From Daldinia sp. FL1419 (lineage: Eukaryota > Ascomycota > Sordariomycetes > Xylariales > Hypoxylaceae): 64,000 nucleotides of DNA. A program made the position numbers and the translations under genes. Shown piece by piece: positions 13,280 to 26,023 of this stretch (its first letter is position 1; the number at the start of each line of letters is the position of its first letter). The stretch spans positions 1 to 64,000 of the forward strand of contig MU623351.1 in the NCBI GenBank assembly GCA_025201765.1. Direction: 5' to 3'. The notes below the pieces were generated by a model that saw only the letters and a list, made by a program, of their open reading frames with translations, was not told the origin of the DNA and ran no database searches.

Positions 13280-14947
13280 ATACTACGGAACTACAAACCA
13301 CTTCCTAAGATGATCCGTTCTGCCGAAATGGCTTCTTGGGTACGTAAAGACATGCGGCATCAGATTTTAGCTCACTGTGCAGGATACATGTCATATTACA
13401 CACGAGAACATTGGCGGTGTTTCAAGGCCGGAGATCACAGGGATATGGATGATCAATTGTTACGATACAAAGAGGATATTAGAAGCTGAATGTTTCCAGA
13501 TAAATTGGTATCGGCTTCTAGATTCCTAGAATATTCAACTGTTTCTATTGTTCCTATGGTCTAAGTGAAGGCGAACGAGATGTGACACAAGTTGAGCTAT
13601 TAGTCTGACGGGGCGATGGGCCTGTTTCGGTGAAGATTGGTCACAGATGGTGCAGGGGCCTTTGTCAGAATAGATTCACGGCGACATAAAGATGTGTGTA
13701 AGCCGCCTCGTGGTATAAGGCTATATTAAGACTTGATAATCAATCGAGTAGTTTTTATTTATTTATTGGTTAAAGAAGTCAAATATTAAAATAATAGACT
13801 AAATCTAACCTTTAAGTATAGTTGACTAACCTAGCTATAAGTTCATTATAGTATGTTTCAATCGGCAATAAGCGGAGGCATTAGTTTATTATATAAAATA
13901 GCAACCGGAATAATCTTATTGGGGATGTCTTAATAAATGTAGGTAATGGGCATTGCGTGACAATCCGAGAATATTGCCAACCTCATAAGGGTTCACCCCG
14001 CAAAATACACTGTGTCAGACTCAACCCTCAACCGGGGCTGAGACAACCTCCCAGGCAGTGAGGCAGATACTAAAGCGGGTTGTTTAAGCGAGCGGATCTC
14101 GACCAAAACTGAGACAGCATCACTGGCAGAAACGGTTTCTCTCTTACGAACTATTACTGATGTTGCCTGGGCTGCTGGGTCACTCGTAGGCGACAATGGG
14201 CCAGTAACAGATTAAAGTAAGAGTTGCAGACGCAGCTAATAAGGTATAACAGACATGTTGGCAAAAAACAAAAAAAAAAAAACAAAAAAAAAAACAAAAA
14301 AAAAAAGGGTACTTGGAAAATGTAGATACCTGTGGTTAGACAACGTCGAGAGTTGAAGCCATTATTATGGTTCAAGAAAACTACTTGTAACTTGAAGCAA
14401 TTCAATTATTTCAATGAGGTAGGCAACGGGAAAATGTACAAAGTACTGCCCACATTTAAATTTATACGGGCTCTTACAAATACAGGCTTTTTAGTTCAAC
14501 GGTTACGCCGGACAGCGGCCGACCACGGCCGCGAACTGACACTGAACTAATAAGTGGCTAGGTAAAGGTAGGACCCTCCAAGTCGCAACTTTAAGAAGCA
14601 GTAGCAACAGAGGTACATAAGGAAGGCCTGGGCAAATAGTCACATAACTCACAAGAGTACTTATTCCTGGACGAGGCCCACCTAGACTTCCTTTGATCAA
14701 CAACTCCCGCTCCCAACCGGACCAGCTTTACAACTACATACCTACATACATAAACCATACTTGCTGGACATACTTTCTCTCGTCTCATCATACACAAAAG
14801 AACTTAATTTTTTAGTTCCTCGTCTCTCTAACTAATTGAAAACACCCTCTGATCTCTGCATCGATTCTACGCTTGTATAATCCTTGCGAATTTCCAAACC
14901 AAACAAGAATCTTTAGAGTACGAATTGTTCCGTAATACTCATCGACG
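13280..14947. other. Intergenic region between CUE2 and NMA1
   Basis: About 1.7 kb, AT-rich in the middle (13740-13940), with an A-rich tract at 14263-14306. Short open frames here do not look like protein. The last 300 bases are pyrimidine-rich and likely the promoter and leader of the adenylyltransferase. Confidence 0.5.
14263..14306. repeat. A-rich tract interrupted by single C residues
   Basis: Runs of six to twelve A separated by single C over about 44 bases. It could be a poly(dA:dT) nucleosome-excluding element or a decayed retroposon tail; no element body is visible next to it. Confidence 0.7.
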
Positions 14948-16113
14948 ATGACGGACAACACCGCCGCGGGGCCAGCGCCGCAGGCAGCATCAACCATGAC
15001 GCTGGACAATTACAGGTTTCCAGCGCACCGATTATTGCGACAACAGAGAACACCCGACCGGACACCGCTGGTGCTCGTCGCTTGTGGTAGTTTCTCTCCC
15101 ATCACATACCTCCATCTTCGAATGTTCGAGATGGCCAACGACTACGCTCGTATAAATACACAGTACGAGGTTGTAGGAGGCTACCTAAGTCCCGTGTCCG
15201 ACGCATACAAGAAAGCTGGCCTAGCAGAGGCGTACCACAGGTATGCACGAATGACAGCTCCCATTGCAACAAACCAGAGCACTTTTTCTAGAGTCTAGAC
15301 GTGGTAACTTGTTCTACTTGGGCAATTGACAAAACTAATACTTGGAATTGCTTAACAGAGTGCGCATGTGCGAATTAGCAGCGGAGGAAACGTCCAGTTG
15401 GCTGATGGTTGATCCGTGGGAAGCTATCCAACCTGAATACACGCCTACCGCCAAGGTGCTAGATGTGAGTATAGCATTGGTCCCTCTACTTTCTGGTATC
15501 AGCACGTCCCACCGCGCACGAATTTACTCGTAAGGGTCTAATGAAACAATCGTCGCCGCTCGGTCCGATCACCGATATCGCTTGTGAACAGTCACTGACT
15601 CGAATTGTTACAGCATTTTGAGCACGAAATCAACCACAATCTCGGTGGTATTCTATCCGAAGATGGTGAATCTCGAAAGCCAGCCAAGATCATGCTTCTT
15701 GCCGGCGCAGATCTTATCGGGACCATGTCTACTCCCGGTGTCTGGGCTGAAAAGGATCTTGCCCATATATTAGGCAATTACGGCGCTATGATCGTCGAGA
15801 GAAGCGGAACAGACATCGACGAAGCTCTCGGCAACCTGAAGCAATGGGAAGATAACATTCACGTTTTGACACAAATGATACAAAATAACGTGAGCAGTAC
15901 CAAGATTAGGCTCTTCCTTAAGAGGGAGTGAGTGCATCCCCGGTCCCATATTCCGTAAAATCCGAAATCATCTTGAAACAAACCGTCTAACGAGATAACC
16001 ACAGCATGAGCGTGCAATACTTGATTCCGGCAACCGTTATTCAGTACATCGACCAGCACAAGCTGTATACGGACAGCGACGAGGCGAAGTCGAAGGGAAA
16101 GGAAAAGCAATAG
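14948..16113 (+). CDS. NMA1: Nicotinamide/nicotinate mononucleotide adenylyltransferase
   Basis: Four exons (14948-15240, 15359-15464, 15614-15927, 16005-16113) give 273 residues, matching the usual size. The nucleotidyltransferase signature GSFSPITYLHLRMFE lies at about 52-66, with the HxxH-type ATP site reduced to TYLH as in eukaryotic NMNATs. VGGYLSPVSDAYKK and VRMCELAAEETSSWLMVDPWE follow, and the C-terminal ATP-binding motif SSTKIR is near 228. All introns are GT..AG and keep frame. The enzyme joins ATP with NMN or NaMN to make NAD or deamido-NAD, the shared last adenylylation step of NAD synthesis and salvage. The KGKEKQ tail is basic. Confidence 0.95.
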
Positions 16114-16905
16114 GTACCGGATGAAAAATAAGCGCCATTATCATTGGATTGTGGATAGTTCGAAGTTGGATCTGCAACTACGTCATGGTCGCACTTGATG
16201 AAGATCAGGTTCGGGATCGCGCAGGATGCGGCGGCTTGTATTTCTTGCTTTTTCCAGCATCTTGTACGATCAGAAGGACGGGCACGCGAGTTGACCCGAC
16301 ACAAAGGAGGATTCCAGACTTCGAAGCCCTCGAGCCGCGGAAGCTGAAATCTGCGGGGGGGGATGCATTAGCATTAGGGGGGGGCATACGTACTCAGAAA
16401 GTAAAGACCAGGGCGAGCTCTCACTCTTCAGCCAAGGGGAATTAACGGATGAGGGGCAGAAAGAGGGGCCTTTTTGTCTGTTCAAAAACGGCAACGTCCT
16501 TTTTTTTTCCTTTTTTGCCCCCACATTTCATTAACGACTTACTCCCAATTGGGTATTCCCGACGGATGGAGTTATTCGTTTATGACCACGCATCGTGTAC
16601 CACGGGAAGAATATCTCTAATATGCGTGTACCCGGCAACTTTTGCTTTTCGAGACGCTGAGTCATCGACATCCCGCGTCAGCTTTTGGTCGTCCCTTTTC
16701 CCTATTTCTAATTTTCCTTTTTCCTTTTTCGTCTCTTATTCGGGATGCGGGGATTTATTTATTTTGCTGCGCCGCGGTCTTAGTTACCAAAGCGGCCCAC
16801 CTAGAGATGATATCCGTTGCCTTACCCTGCCTAGGTTATCTACCTAGGCATCTACCCTACCTTGACGTACTCATAGCATAGAGTGTACATACATACATAC
16901 ATACG

Positions 16906-16975
16906 TACAGTACAGTACAGTACAGTACAGTACAGTACAGTACAGTACAGTACAGTACAGTACAGTACAGTACAG
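16906..16975. repeat. Pentanucleotide microsatellite (TACAG)14
   Basis: Fourteen perfect, uninterrupted TACAG units, preceded by about four ACAT units (16886-16903). The length and purity suggest a recently expanded and probably polymorphic locus. Confidence 0.95.
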
Positions 16976-17665
16976 TATAGTGCGGTGCTGTTGTCAAATT
17001 CAAATTTATCGGGTCCGTTGATGACCCCGACTACATATCTTGCACATTAACGGACTTATCTTATTCAATGCATCTATGTTCATCACGATATATATATATA
17101 GGTAACCTATATATAATTATACCTGCGGGTCGTGCCTGGGGCTTATCTTTGCTGATTTCGATGCTCCGTCCTTGCGCATATATAACGTCCTGTCAAATTA
17201 TACATACGACCGATTTACTCTTTACTCTGGCATTATCTAGATAAGTCTTGACTCGAGGTACGCTACGAGCGCCTCGAGAGATATAACACGGCGCATGCAT
17301 ATCTTACCTGGGTATCTACCTCTGCAGATACCCGGTTCGTCACGTTGCAAGGCCACGCGCGAAAGAAAATGAGAGGCACGGGCTCGTATGTACATATGGC
17401 ACACCTACATAGCTTATGCGAACTTTACATCCCTACCTCTAGTTAGTGTATGTAGGTACGTGAGATGCAAGTCGTATGCGTATGTAAGGGGACCCCGTGA
17501 TAAAAGTGGCTGATAGGATTCAGGGCTAGGTAGATCAGATAAAGCGTGCGGAGGAATCTCCTAACGCCGATGATACGTTTAGGTAGGTAGTCTAACTATC
17601 TCTCGCGCGCTCTGGCTCCGACTTTTGGGACCCCGGGGATTTAAGTTATGAATTAGTAGGTAGGC

Positions 17666-18244
17666 CAGTATCTTTAAAGGACCAGGTAAAATCTCATAAA
17701 GAGCCAACCCATCCACTTTTCCACGTGAGATGGTGGCCCGACACACACACACCTAATTTGTATGGGGTTTAGTCCAACCCCCAATTAAAAGAAGAAAAAA
17801 CAGAAAACTGCCCGGTCGCATTTTTTCGAATTAAATTTAATATCGGAGCGCTTATCAACACCAGCGCTACCACCTGCACCACCACCACAATCGTACACGA
17901 TACCCTCAATGCCAGTGCTTACAGCAGCAAGGCTTAATCAATTTAACCAATTAAATACGCACAATTGGAATTCCTATTACTATAATAATTGAATAAATGC
18001 ATGGTTAAGAAGAGTGGCTGAGAGGAGTGGCTGAGAGGAGTGGCTGAGAGGAGTGGCTAAGGAACTATTTGAATTTTTGTAAAATAATTGAATTTATTGA
18101 TGCGACCGGGCAAAATTCTGGTTTAGTTGGAGGTTGGACTAAACCCCATACAAATTAGGTGTGTTGTGGTCGGACCACCAACTCACGTGGAAAGTGGATG
18201 GGTTGGCTCTTTATGAGATTTTACCTGGTCCTTTAAAGATACTG
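17666..18244. mobile_element. Mutator-like non-autonomous element (MULE MITE) with 9-bp target duplication
   Basis: The 579-bp element has long terminal inverted repeats, 17666-17820 against 18101-18244, about 145-155 bp each with only scattered differences. Both ends start CAGTATCTTTAAAGGACC when read inward. Each end is abutted exactly by the nonamer TAGGTAGGC (17657-17665 and 18245-18253). Nine-base duplications with long inverted repeats are the hallmark of Mutator-like elements. The core (17821-18100) has no open frame and holds a 13-bp tandem repeat. TAGGTAGG words are common in this genome, so chance contributes some risk to the duplication call, but the exact abutment supports it. Confidence 0.8.
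18012..18058. repeat. 13-bp tandem repeat inside the MULE MITE
   Basis: Three complete and one partial copy of GAGTGGCTGAGAG, without mismatches, within the element core. Copy number probably varies among copies of the element. Confidence 0.95.
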
Positions 18245-21200
18245 TAGGTAGGCAGTATGCACGTGCGGCCGTCGTAATGGGGCCTGGGTAACAGGTTGGT
18301 AGGTAAGGTACCTAACCTAGGTAGAGGGATAGATATCCCTGCGCTTTTCTGCGCGGCGCGGACCGATCGAGGATGGGCTCGGTGTTCGGTTTCTGTTGTG
18401 GGAAGTCGTGTAAGTTGGGTTAGTTACCTAGACTATGTCCAAGATCTCTATTTCTTTTCTTTTTTCTTTCTGGGACTAATTGTGCTGACGTTTTGAAGTT
18501 TTTTTCTTATTAGTTAGGGCAGAGAGGCGAGTTTATCGGGATAGATCGAGTTGGTGGAGGTTTGTAATTTCTTCAACTAGCTGTTTTCATTTGACTTTGG
18601 CTGGAGCGAAGTCGAGACGGGGCGAGGGTAAAGTAAGTAATAGGTTCAATTAAGCTCCGGAGGGTGGGATGGTGTGGTATGATGGGACATGGTATGTCGT
18701 GGGGTGTATACAGACAGACGAGATGGGAAGAACGGGGGTTGGCGTAGTGGCGGTCTAGAGAGTTGGGTTGGGTTGAGTTGTAGTTTCGGAGATAGGTACC
18801 TATCGTTGCGGATATGATGTTTAGGTAGCTTTTGCGCCTTGTGTTTTGTGTTGGTAGAGTAGAGTATGACATAAGACGGGATAGATAGATTAACTAGTTA
18901 ACTAGAATATTTAAGAGAGATATTAAGGAGGTTAGGTTAGGTTAACTAACTAACTATGCTTATTAAAACTTTCTTTTTTTTTCCTCTTTTATATCATATA
19001 ACTATGTTTACTTTTGCAACTTGGTGCATTAGTTGTAAAAATTATAATGTTTCAAATTTAGGAGGTAAACAAGAGGTTCAAATTTCTAGAAACATCTAAT
19101 CTATACGTTATGTGTATTTGCTATACCCTATAAGCAATCACACCAACTACAAAGGCTAAGGCGGACTTTCCATTTAGTCATAGTTATTTAGTACTGTAAA
19201 AGCTTTGGATCCGGTCCATCGCAGATTAGGTTAAATCTTTGAGTTTTTGCTCTCGGGCTTGTCATTCTTGCTGCTGTAAAGAATGTTGGGAGGTCCCTTC
19301 CCAGTGGTCTAGCGGTTAGGTATAAAAATATTCTCATAAGGTAACTGCTTCGTTTCTTTTTTTAATTCCAAGTGACCGCAAGGAACCTGATACGGTAGCA
19401 CCTTATAGGTTTACAATAGCTCCTTTCCAAGAAAATAATTATGCAGCGTTAGGAAAAAGCTGCTCTAAGGGACTCATGGAAACTTCTCGGATAATATTAT
19501 ATAACAGCGACTGCAACAGATATAAACTTACAAAGCAACAACTTCCACACTATGGTCTCCTAGTGGAACGCTCTTGGACGCGATAGCATAGGTACCTATT
19601 TATCGGGATGTGTCCTCAGCAGAACATGCAATGCTTTCCTATACCAAATATAAATACCATCCAACTTTCCCTTCGGTTTATTCGACAGTTTTTCTCTTCT
19701 TCGCCCCCCCAAAAAGGTCTTTTAGATAATATTCAACTAACTATTACTCCTATTCCAGCCCTTATTACTTTTAGTTATTACCAGTCTCGATGTGGCTCTC
19801 GTTGATATTCTCTCACTGGCAACTTTTACAGCCATCGATGTCAACATGGCCACTTTTGCCATAGCGGTAGCTAGGCGTCAGGGTTCTTAAATGTGTTAAC
19901 GAAGTCGAGTAACTTTATGAAAGGGTCGGAATGCTCCGTTGGTACATAGTATGCCCAAGGACAAGGACAAAGGGTCCAGAATGGCATGACGGTGAAGATG
20001 GTTTGCAATCTAGGGATTTTATATTTACATTGGAAATCATAACATGTGAGCAATAGGCGGGAAATGAGCAGCCAAGTATACAGGTGTATGAGGTATATAA
20101 GAGGCGTTGTGTGTTCTCGCCGGAGCTTAGGTTAGAATGTCAGCCATTACTAGTCCAATACATATCTCCTAACTGCCACTCTGTGTATAATGTCAATCAC
20201 ATGTATCACACAGACATAGTGAACGAGGATTCATGATAAAAACACGATATTATAATTACGTATAAAGTAGATAGTCACTCCAACATTAGTATGAATGTGT
20301 CTGTAAGAGCATTTACAGTCGTATTGCGCGAGAATCATTAATTTATCAATATGCAAATCAAGGTTTACAAATCAATAGCTTTTCTTTCTTGAGACTTGTT
20401 CTATTCGTAGGAGCCAGTCTCCACTATCGTGGATATACGAGGGCTCGCCGTCAGTAAGAAGGTTAAGCATAAGGTTGTCATCCTAATACATCTGTACGGT
20501 TAATTTACAGCAGCAAAGCTGCCGCCCCCAACCCTCACTCTACGACTGATCTCCCTCAAAGGTATTCTCTAACAACAGGAACTACAATGATCTGATAAGA
20601 TAGATCCGAAAAGGGCCAGGTGCTACGGATAACGACTCACGTAATGATAGACGTGGGATTTAAGGGGAGGTGGTCAACTACCTACCTAGTAGGTATTAGC
20701 TAAATAGACGCGTGCCAGAATAATAATAATAATAGATAGGACACTACCATGTCCATGCTTGCCGATAAAATCCATCCCTATACTCCTCATGTTAGACTTA
20801 AGGGAGTCATTCTTGGGAAACGAAGACGGGATTTAGGGGTTATCCTTATATTGGCCGAGGAACAAGACCGCAAAAGGGGTATGTCGGCTTGACTCGAGTA
20901 CCTAGACACTAGGCCAACATCCTCTTAGCTATCACTGACTCGTGTCTACAATTATTATACACAATAGGTAAGTAGTCACGTTATATAAGGGAAGCACGGG
21001 GATATTTAGATTTAACATTTTCAATTCAGTTCCCAATTCTCCCCTAAACTCCTTTCGTATATTACGAAAAGAGAGCAAAGGGCCAAGTCTAAAGCAAATT
21101 CTCCTTATTGTTCTACATATTAACCTAACGTCTTTCCATTATACAGATCGCTGCCCCGAAATTCAAACCAATTTGCTAATTTCTGTTACCTTGATACACG

Positions 21201-21260
21201 CTTAACTCTATGAATTGATTCCATTTGTATCTTACACTCGCGGTTAGATCTGTCTTTAAT

Positions 21261-24200
21261 TTACTCGTCGTCTTCGTCGGAATCGCTTTCGTCATGTGCG
21301 AGTGCCCTATATCGCCTGTTGGCTAGATCTTCTACGAGGCCGCCCTCGCTTTCCGGGTCTATGTATCCCTCTCCACCGACTAGCGAGAGAGCAACCGGCA
21401 AGAAAATAAGAGCGTGCGTAGCCGCGAATACGACGAGCGCAAGCCACACCCTAAAGTAGTATATCTCGAAGATTTTGGATCGTGTAAAGGCTAGAACACA
21501 GACACCTAGCAGTTTTGTGACGGTGATACCACTAAAGACTGACCCGCCCACGTTGACAAGTGCCGTCCAGGCTCGCGCATCACGGCCGCGGAAACGGTTC
21601 TTAGCACGTTCCATCACGGATCCCGATGGGAACATGAAGGCACGGGCGATATGAGCGCAGAATTCGACGGCGATGCCGACACAAATAATTAAGTTAACAA
21701 GCGAAACGGCGTTGAGTGAAACGTTGAAGGCTGCCATTGCACCAATAATGTCCACGACAGTCATGACGACGGTTAGTGTGACAACAAGCGCTGTTACGAC
21801 GGAACCCAGGAGAATAGAGGAGACGACAAATATAATTGCCACCGCAGAGCCAAGGAGTGCGCCGGTTAGGTTGACAATGTTGGCGTACTGGTCGAAGAAA
21901 ACGTAGAATACACTGTACGGGAATATTTCCGCTCCCGTGTTTGCGCTAACTTCATTTGCGATACGACGAGCAGCTGCGTAAGCATTGATGAAGTCGTCTT
22001 GGCTACGAAGAGGCTTGTGCATCGTTCGGAAATGACTAGCAGGAACACTAAGCTTCTCCTCATCAACGACGATAGCTGAGCTATAGGACGCCTGGCCGGC
22101 TAGAGGGCATGTGTCGGTAGTCGGGGAGTGTAGCCACTTCTGTAAGTAATGAACGAACTCCTCGCCTTCAGGCATGCCACTGAGTGTGATGTTCCAGGCC
22201 GGATCTCGGTTGGCAAAGCAGGATTGGCGACCGTCCTTACAGCAGCTCTCAAAGTCGGGGTTCAACCAGAGGAGGAAATCATCAAGCCAGCTGGCAGTCG
22301 GGGAAGAGATATAAGAAACGTCAGGCCTCTTCCGCTCCTGTTCAAGCACATTCGTAAGTGATAGCTGTTCGCAGGTCGTAAAGCGAGAGCAGAGGTCCCT
22401 CTGTCCGGCGCGCTTGGTCACGTCGGAACCCTTGGCAACAAAGTAAACGGGCGGGCCAGTGTCCAGATAATTGTACATGTCATTAAAGTAATCAATGAGA
22501 TAAGAATCATCAGGTAGAGCAACTCGCTGGTCCAAGCCAAGTTGAACATAAGGGATCAACGCGACGCCTGCAGCAAGTAGGCCGAGGAAAATGGCGATGA
22601 CCAGAACCTTGACCTTTTTACCAAGTAGAGTAGGCGCGTAGTATTTTCGAATAAATTGCTGTAACCAGGTCTCATCTGGCACATCGTACGGACGGGGGCC
22701 ACCAGTACCATTGCTCCCACTAAGGTGAACTCGGGCTGCCTTAACCTGAACACAGGGGAAACAGTCTGCTCTGTGGTCTTCGGTCCTCATTTGGTTGTAA
22801 GACAGGATGGAGATAAAGAGTGTCATCTGAAGCAGAGCGTTGATGAACACTGCACCTGCGGCGTAAACGGCAAAATTTCGGACGGCAGGCATTCCAACGA
22901 ACGCACCAAGAGCAAACGAGACTGTTTCCGTGATTGCTGAGAAGAGAATTGAGGGGCCCATTCGCCCAAGTGCCCTGGCTATTCTCTCTTCGACCATGGC
23001 ATCTGGGTGGCTAAGGTTGACGCGGTCGAATTCATGGACGATTAGGAAGATATTATCTACACCAACGGCTAGCACGATAAAGGGGATGACTTCGGCAATA
23101 ATGAGTGTGGCCTTAACGCCTGCCCATGAGAACAATCCAATAGAAGAAGTGATGGACATCAAGACGATCAAGATGCCAACGAGGCCAAGCGTGAATTTGC
23201 TCTGGACTAAGGCCACAGCTGGGTTCCTAACCAGCTCGCGAATAGTCATACTGGTCGATCCCAAGGCAATCGAGGCGTATAAGAACATTACCAGGTAACT
23301 GATAACGATGATCGTGGCATCCGAATTGGTGGACTTATTCAATTCTTCCTCCAGACTGACCTCCGTAGAGAAAGAAAGGCGTAGACCGCGATTCGCCGCC
23401 TCTTTTTGGGCCTCCAGGAGTCGATTCTTTAGGGACTGTTCCCAATCCATAGCGTGAGCAAGTTCTGGGCTACCCTCGGGATGGTTGTTGACAACCCAAG
23501 TCACCGTAAAGGCATGCGCGTCGGTAATATTCTCAATGCCGTCGTAACCACCTACGATCATACTTGGCTCGATCGGCTGTCCAAAGTCAGGTCGGCAGTT
23601 AACGGGAGACTCGGCGCATTCTCTAAATTGGGATTTCCAATTCTTCGTGCCATCGAAGTAGATAGTCGGGGACTGTACAACGCAAGCAGGTCCGGTAGGC
23701 TTCAAGCATACATCCTGGAAAGTGGTACCAAAGTCTTTACCCTTGAGTTGCTTGACACTCGCCTCGACTTCCGACCACCACGTCAACGTCTCGTAGCTGA
23801 GCACTGGCCCAGGGCCGGATGATTGAGTGTCATTCACTACGAAAGCCTTCTGTGCGCGGTAAAACGCCCCGAAGTTTTCATCAAAGAAGGCCTTCTCCTG
23901 AGCTGCCGCCGAGTCCGGGCTGACCCATAACTTTGCGGGTTCCTTTTCTACGGCGAACTTGATCCAGCCAAGGCTGAGAACGATGACCACTAGTAAACTG
24001 ATAAATATGGTGATCGCCGGAAACCTTGCGCAAAGGTGGCCCAGCTTGCTAAAGGCGGTATCACACCAGGTATTGACGGAGTAATTCCTCTGGGGTCGGT
24101 CCAGCATAGCCCCATTACGCACGAGATCACCCTCATCTTCATCATCACTAGGCTCAGCGGCTTGAAGTAAATGGAGGCGCTCACTTCGTCGCTGCGCATG

Positions 24201-25192
24201 CTTCATCCAAGCGACGTGGCCTACAAGGGCGACAATGAGCGTAAAAAGTAAAACGCCATAAGTGAATATCGAGGCAAATGACAAGCAAGGGAGGACGCCA
24301 ACCCGGCAAGATCCCGCTTGTTCTACATCTGGAAGTTCCGGGCACACGGCGGGGCAATCGACACATGAACACCGGAAGTTCGGATCCTCGTCGTTACACT
24401 TCTTCGGCTTCATCTCCGTCGGTGCCATGTTCGGCTCGGAGTACTCCGTGGGGAAGTTGATCTGGAATGGTGACCCAATAGGCTTCTCGTCGCCCAGGAA
24501 CTTTAATAATTGGGTGTAATTCTTCGCGCCGCCACCGATGAAGTCTATAGCTTTGGAATTCGAAGCGCCGAATTTGACCTCCTTACAGCTATCGTAGAAG
24601 CCTTGACCATACTCTTTGGACACCAACTGGTCCACCTCGGCGGCTAAAGTTTTCCCATTCTTCTCGAGCGTCTTGGTCACGTTGACGAATAAGGATTGAT
24701 CGGGAGAACAAGTAAATGTACAGAATAAGTTGTAGAAGTTGTCTTTGCAGGCAGGACAGGAACCGATAATTTGATTCGGTGTGGACATTTCGGACTTGAG
24801 CGCTTGGAGCTACGCGACTGTTAGTATGCAACGCTTTCATCCTACTACGTTTACGTTTTCATCTACGTATACTACTCCGGATACAGCTCCGGATACATGG
24901 TAGTGATATTGGGAGAGGAAAATAAACGAACCTGATCAGCGCTGCAGCAAACCTTGCTGTCTTTCCATTTGGGACCACATAGGGATTCGATTTCCTTGGC
25001 AAATTCTGCGTCAGGAGTCGTAGCCAGTCCGTTATCGACGCAGGGCACTTGCTTTCCGAAGAAACTCTTCTTTCCGCAGTGGCCTCGTATGGCGCAACGT
25101 CCAGCTTCGTGTTTGGGTGTATAGAGCTCACTTGCCGCGGCGGTGCTGACTAGCAGCAACACGCCGGCGACAATGTTGGATATTCGAGCCAT
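21261..25192 (-). CDS. NCR1: Niemann-Pick type C1 sterol transporter (Ncr1/NPC1)
   Basis: Exons 24932-25192 and 21261-24809 (minus) give 1269 residues, the usual size. A signal peptide (MARISNIVAGVLLLVSTAAA) precedes the cysteine-rich N-terminal sterol-binding domain (CAIRGHCGKKSFFGKQVPCVDNG, then PACKDNFYNLFCTFTCSPDQS). The sterol-sensing domain covers about 575-755, with the run VIPFIVLAVGVDNIFLIVHE. A second transmembrane cluster near the C terminus includes NAVSLVNLIICVGIAVEFCAH, the other RND-type segment. The tail is acidic (DESDSDEDDE). NPC1 moves sterols from the vacuolar/lysosomal lumen into the membrane. The single intron follows the first 87 codons. Head-to-tail with the next minus-strand gene, 831 bp away. 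Confidence 0.96.
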
Positions 25193-26023
25193 GGCGATGC
25201 TCTATTATTGTACGCGACTGAGTATTGACACCATGAGCGGAAGTGTTACCTCGAAATGTTAAAAAGGTTGATGGATGGGTTGAATATGGAAAAGTTGGAG
25301 ATGACGGGGAAGAGGGTTATTGTAAAATGATGGTAGCTAACTATGCTGTTATGTACATTGTAAATGGTAAACGTTATCGCATGATGCGTCATCAAATGCT
25401 AGCCCCGTGTTACCCCAGGCGGTCCTGCATCCGACTTCTTGGCATGGCTTGAATAGGAAAAGCTAAATAAAGTCGGGCACCGCCAAATACCGCATTATGC
25501 AAAGATATACCTACATGCATAAGTGGCTCGACTAGAGGGGCATAGCTTACTTAGTAGATTCAGCGGAAATGACCAATCAGAACGCAAGAATGTCGTATAA
25601 GTCCTCAACAACTTTGCACTGAACTGTCTTTTGTTATAAACTATCTGTAATGGCATCATATATATTATCTATTATCAAGTGTATACTATGCTCGCATACA
25701 TATAGTTGAGGTATCAGCGCTAAGGGGATGATATTCGATATATTAGGACGGAAGAGGGGCGATGTTGTAAGAATGTAAGACTTTTACGCAAGCAACTAAC
25801 CATAGGAATCTCGTAATGAAGCCTTTAACTGGTGTATATTTCTCCCCCTTTAAAAACGGATTTAGTATTACGTTTCGAAATACTACTTGTGTACTCTGAG
25901 TTCCTAAGAAAACTACATGGGAAGACTTGGAATTGTAACGAATCAATTAATAAACCTTTGATTCCTTGCGTATTTTTACGCCCCCTAACTTCCATGGTAT
26001 ACTCAAACTAGGTACAGAACCCC
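25193..26023. other. Intergenic region between NPC1 and the fusion flavoprotein gene
   Basis: About 830 bp holding the NPC1 promoter (right of 25192 on the minus strand) and the 3' flank of the upstream gene. No repeat or RNA gene seen. Confidence 0.5.

Larger units (their letters stand above)
16114..21260. other. Gene-poor 5.1-kb region with a MITE and microsatellites
   Basis: No gene is supported on either strand; the longest open frame is about 130 codons and low in protein-like character. It contains the TACAG microsatellite, a Mutator-like MITE with internal 13-bp repeats, and scattered TAGGTA/TACCTA words (16835-16875, 17580-17600, 18297-18325). The stretch 18890-21200 is AT-rich with no recognisable element. 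The right end lies beyond the stop of minus-strand NPC1, so the region is 3' flank on both sides. Confidence 0.55.

Noticed and set aside
16149..16881. Several overlapping frames after NMA1
   Set aside because: They conflict on both strands, are low complexity, and cover homopolymer-rich sequence.
19305..19365. tRNA-like sequence (A-box-like TGGTCTAGCGG followed by a CTCATAA loop)
   Set aside because: No B box, no matching acceptor or anticodon stems; the resemblance covers only part of the D arm.
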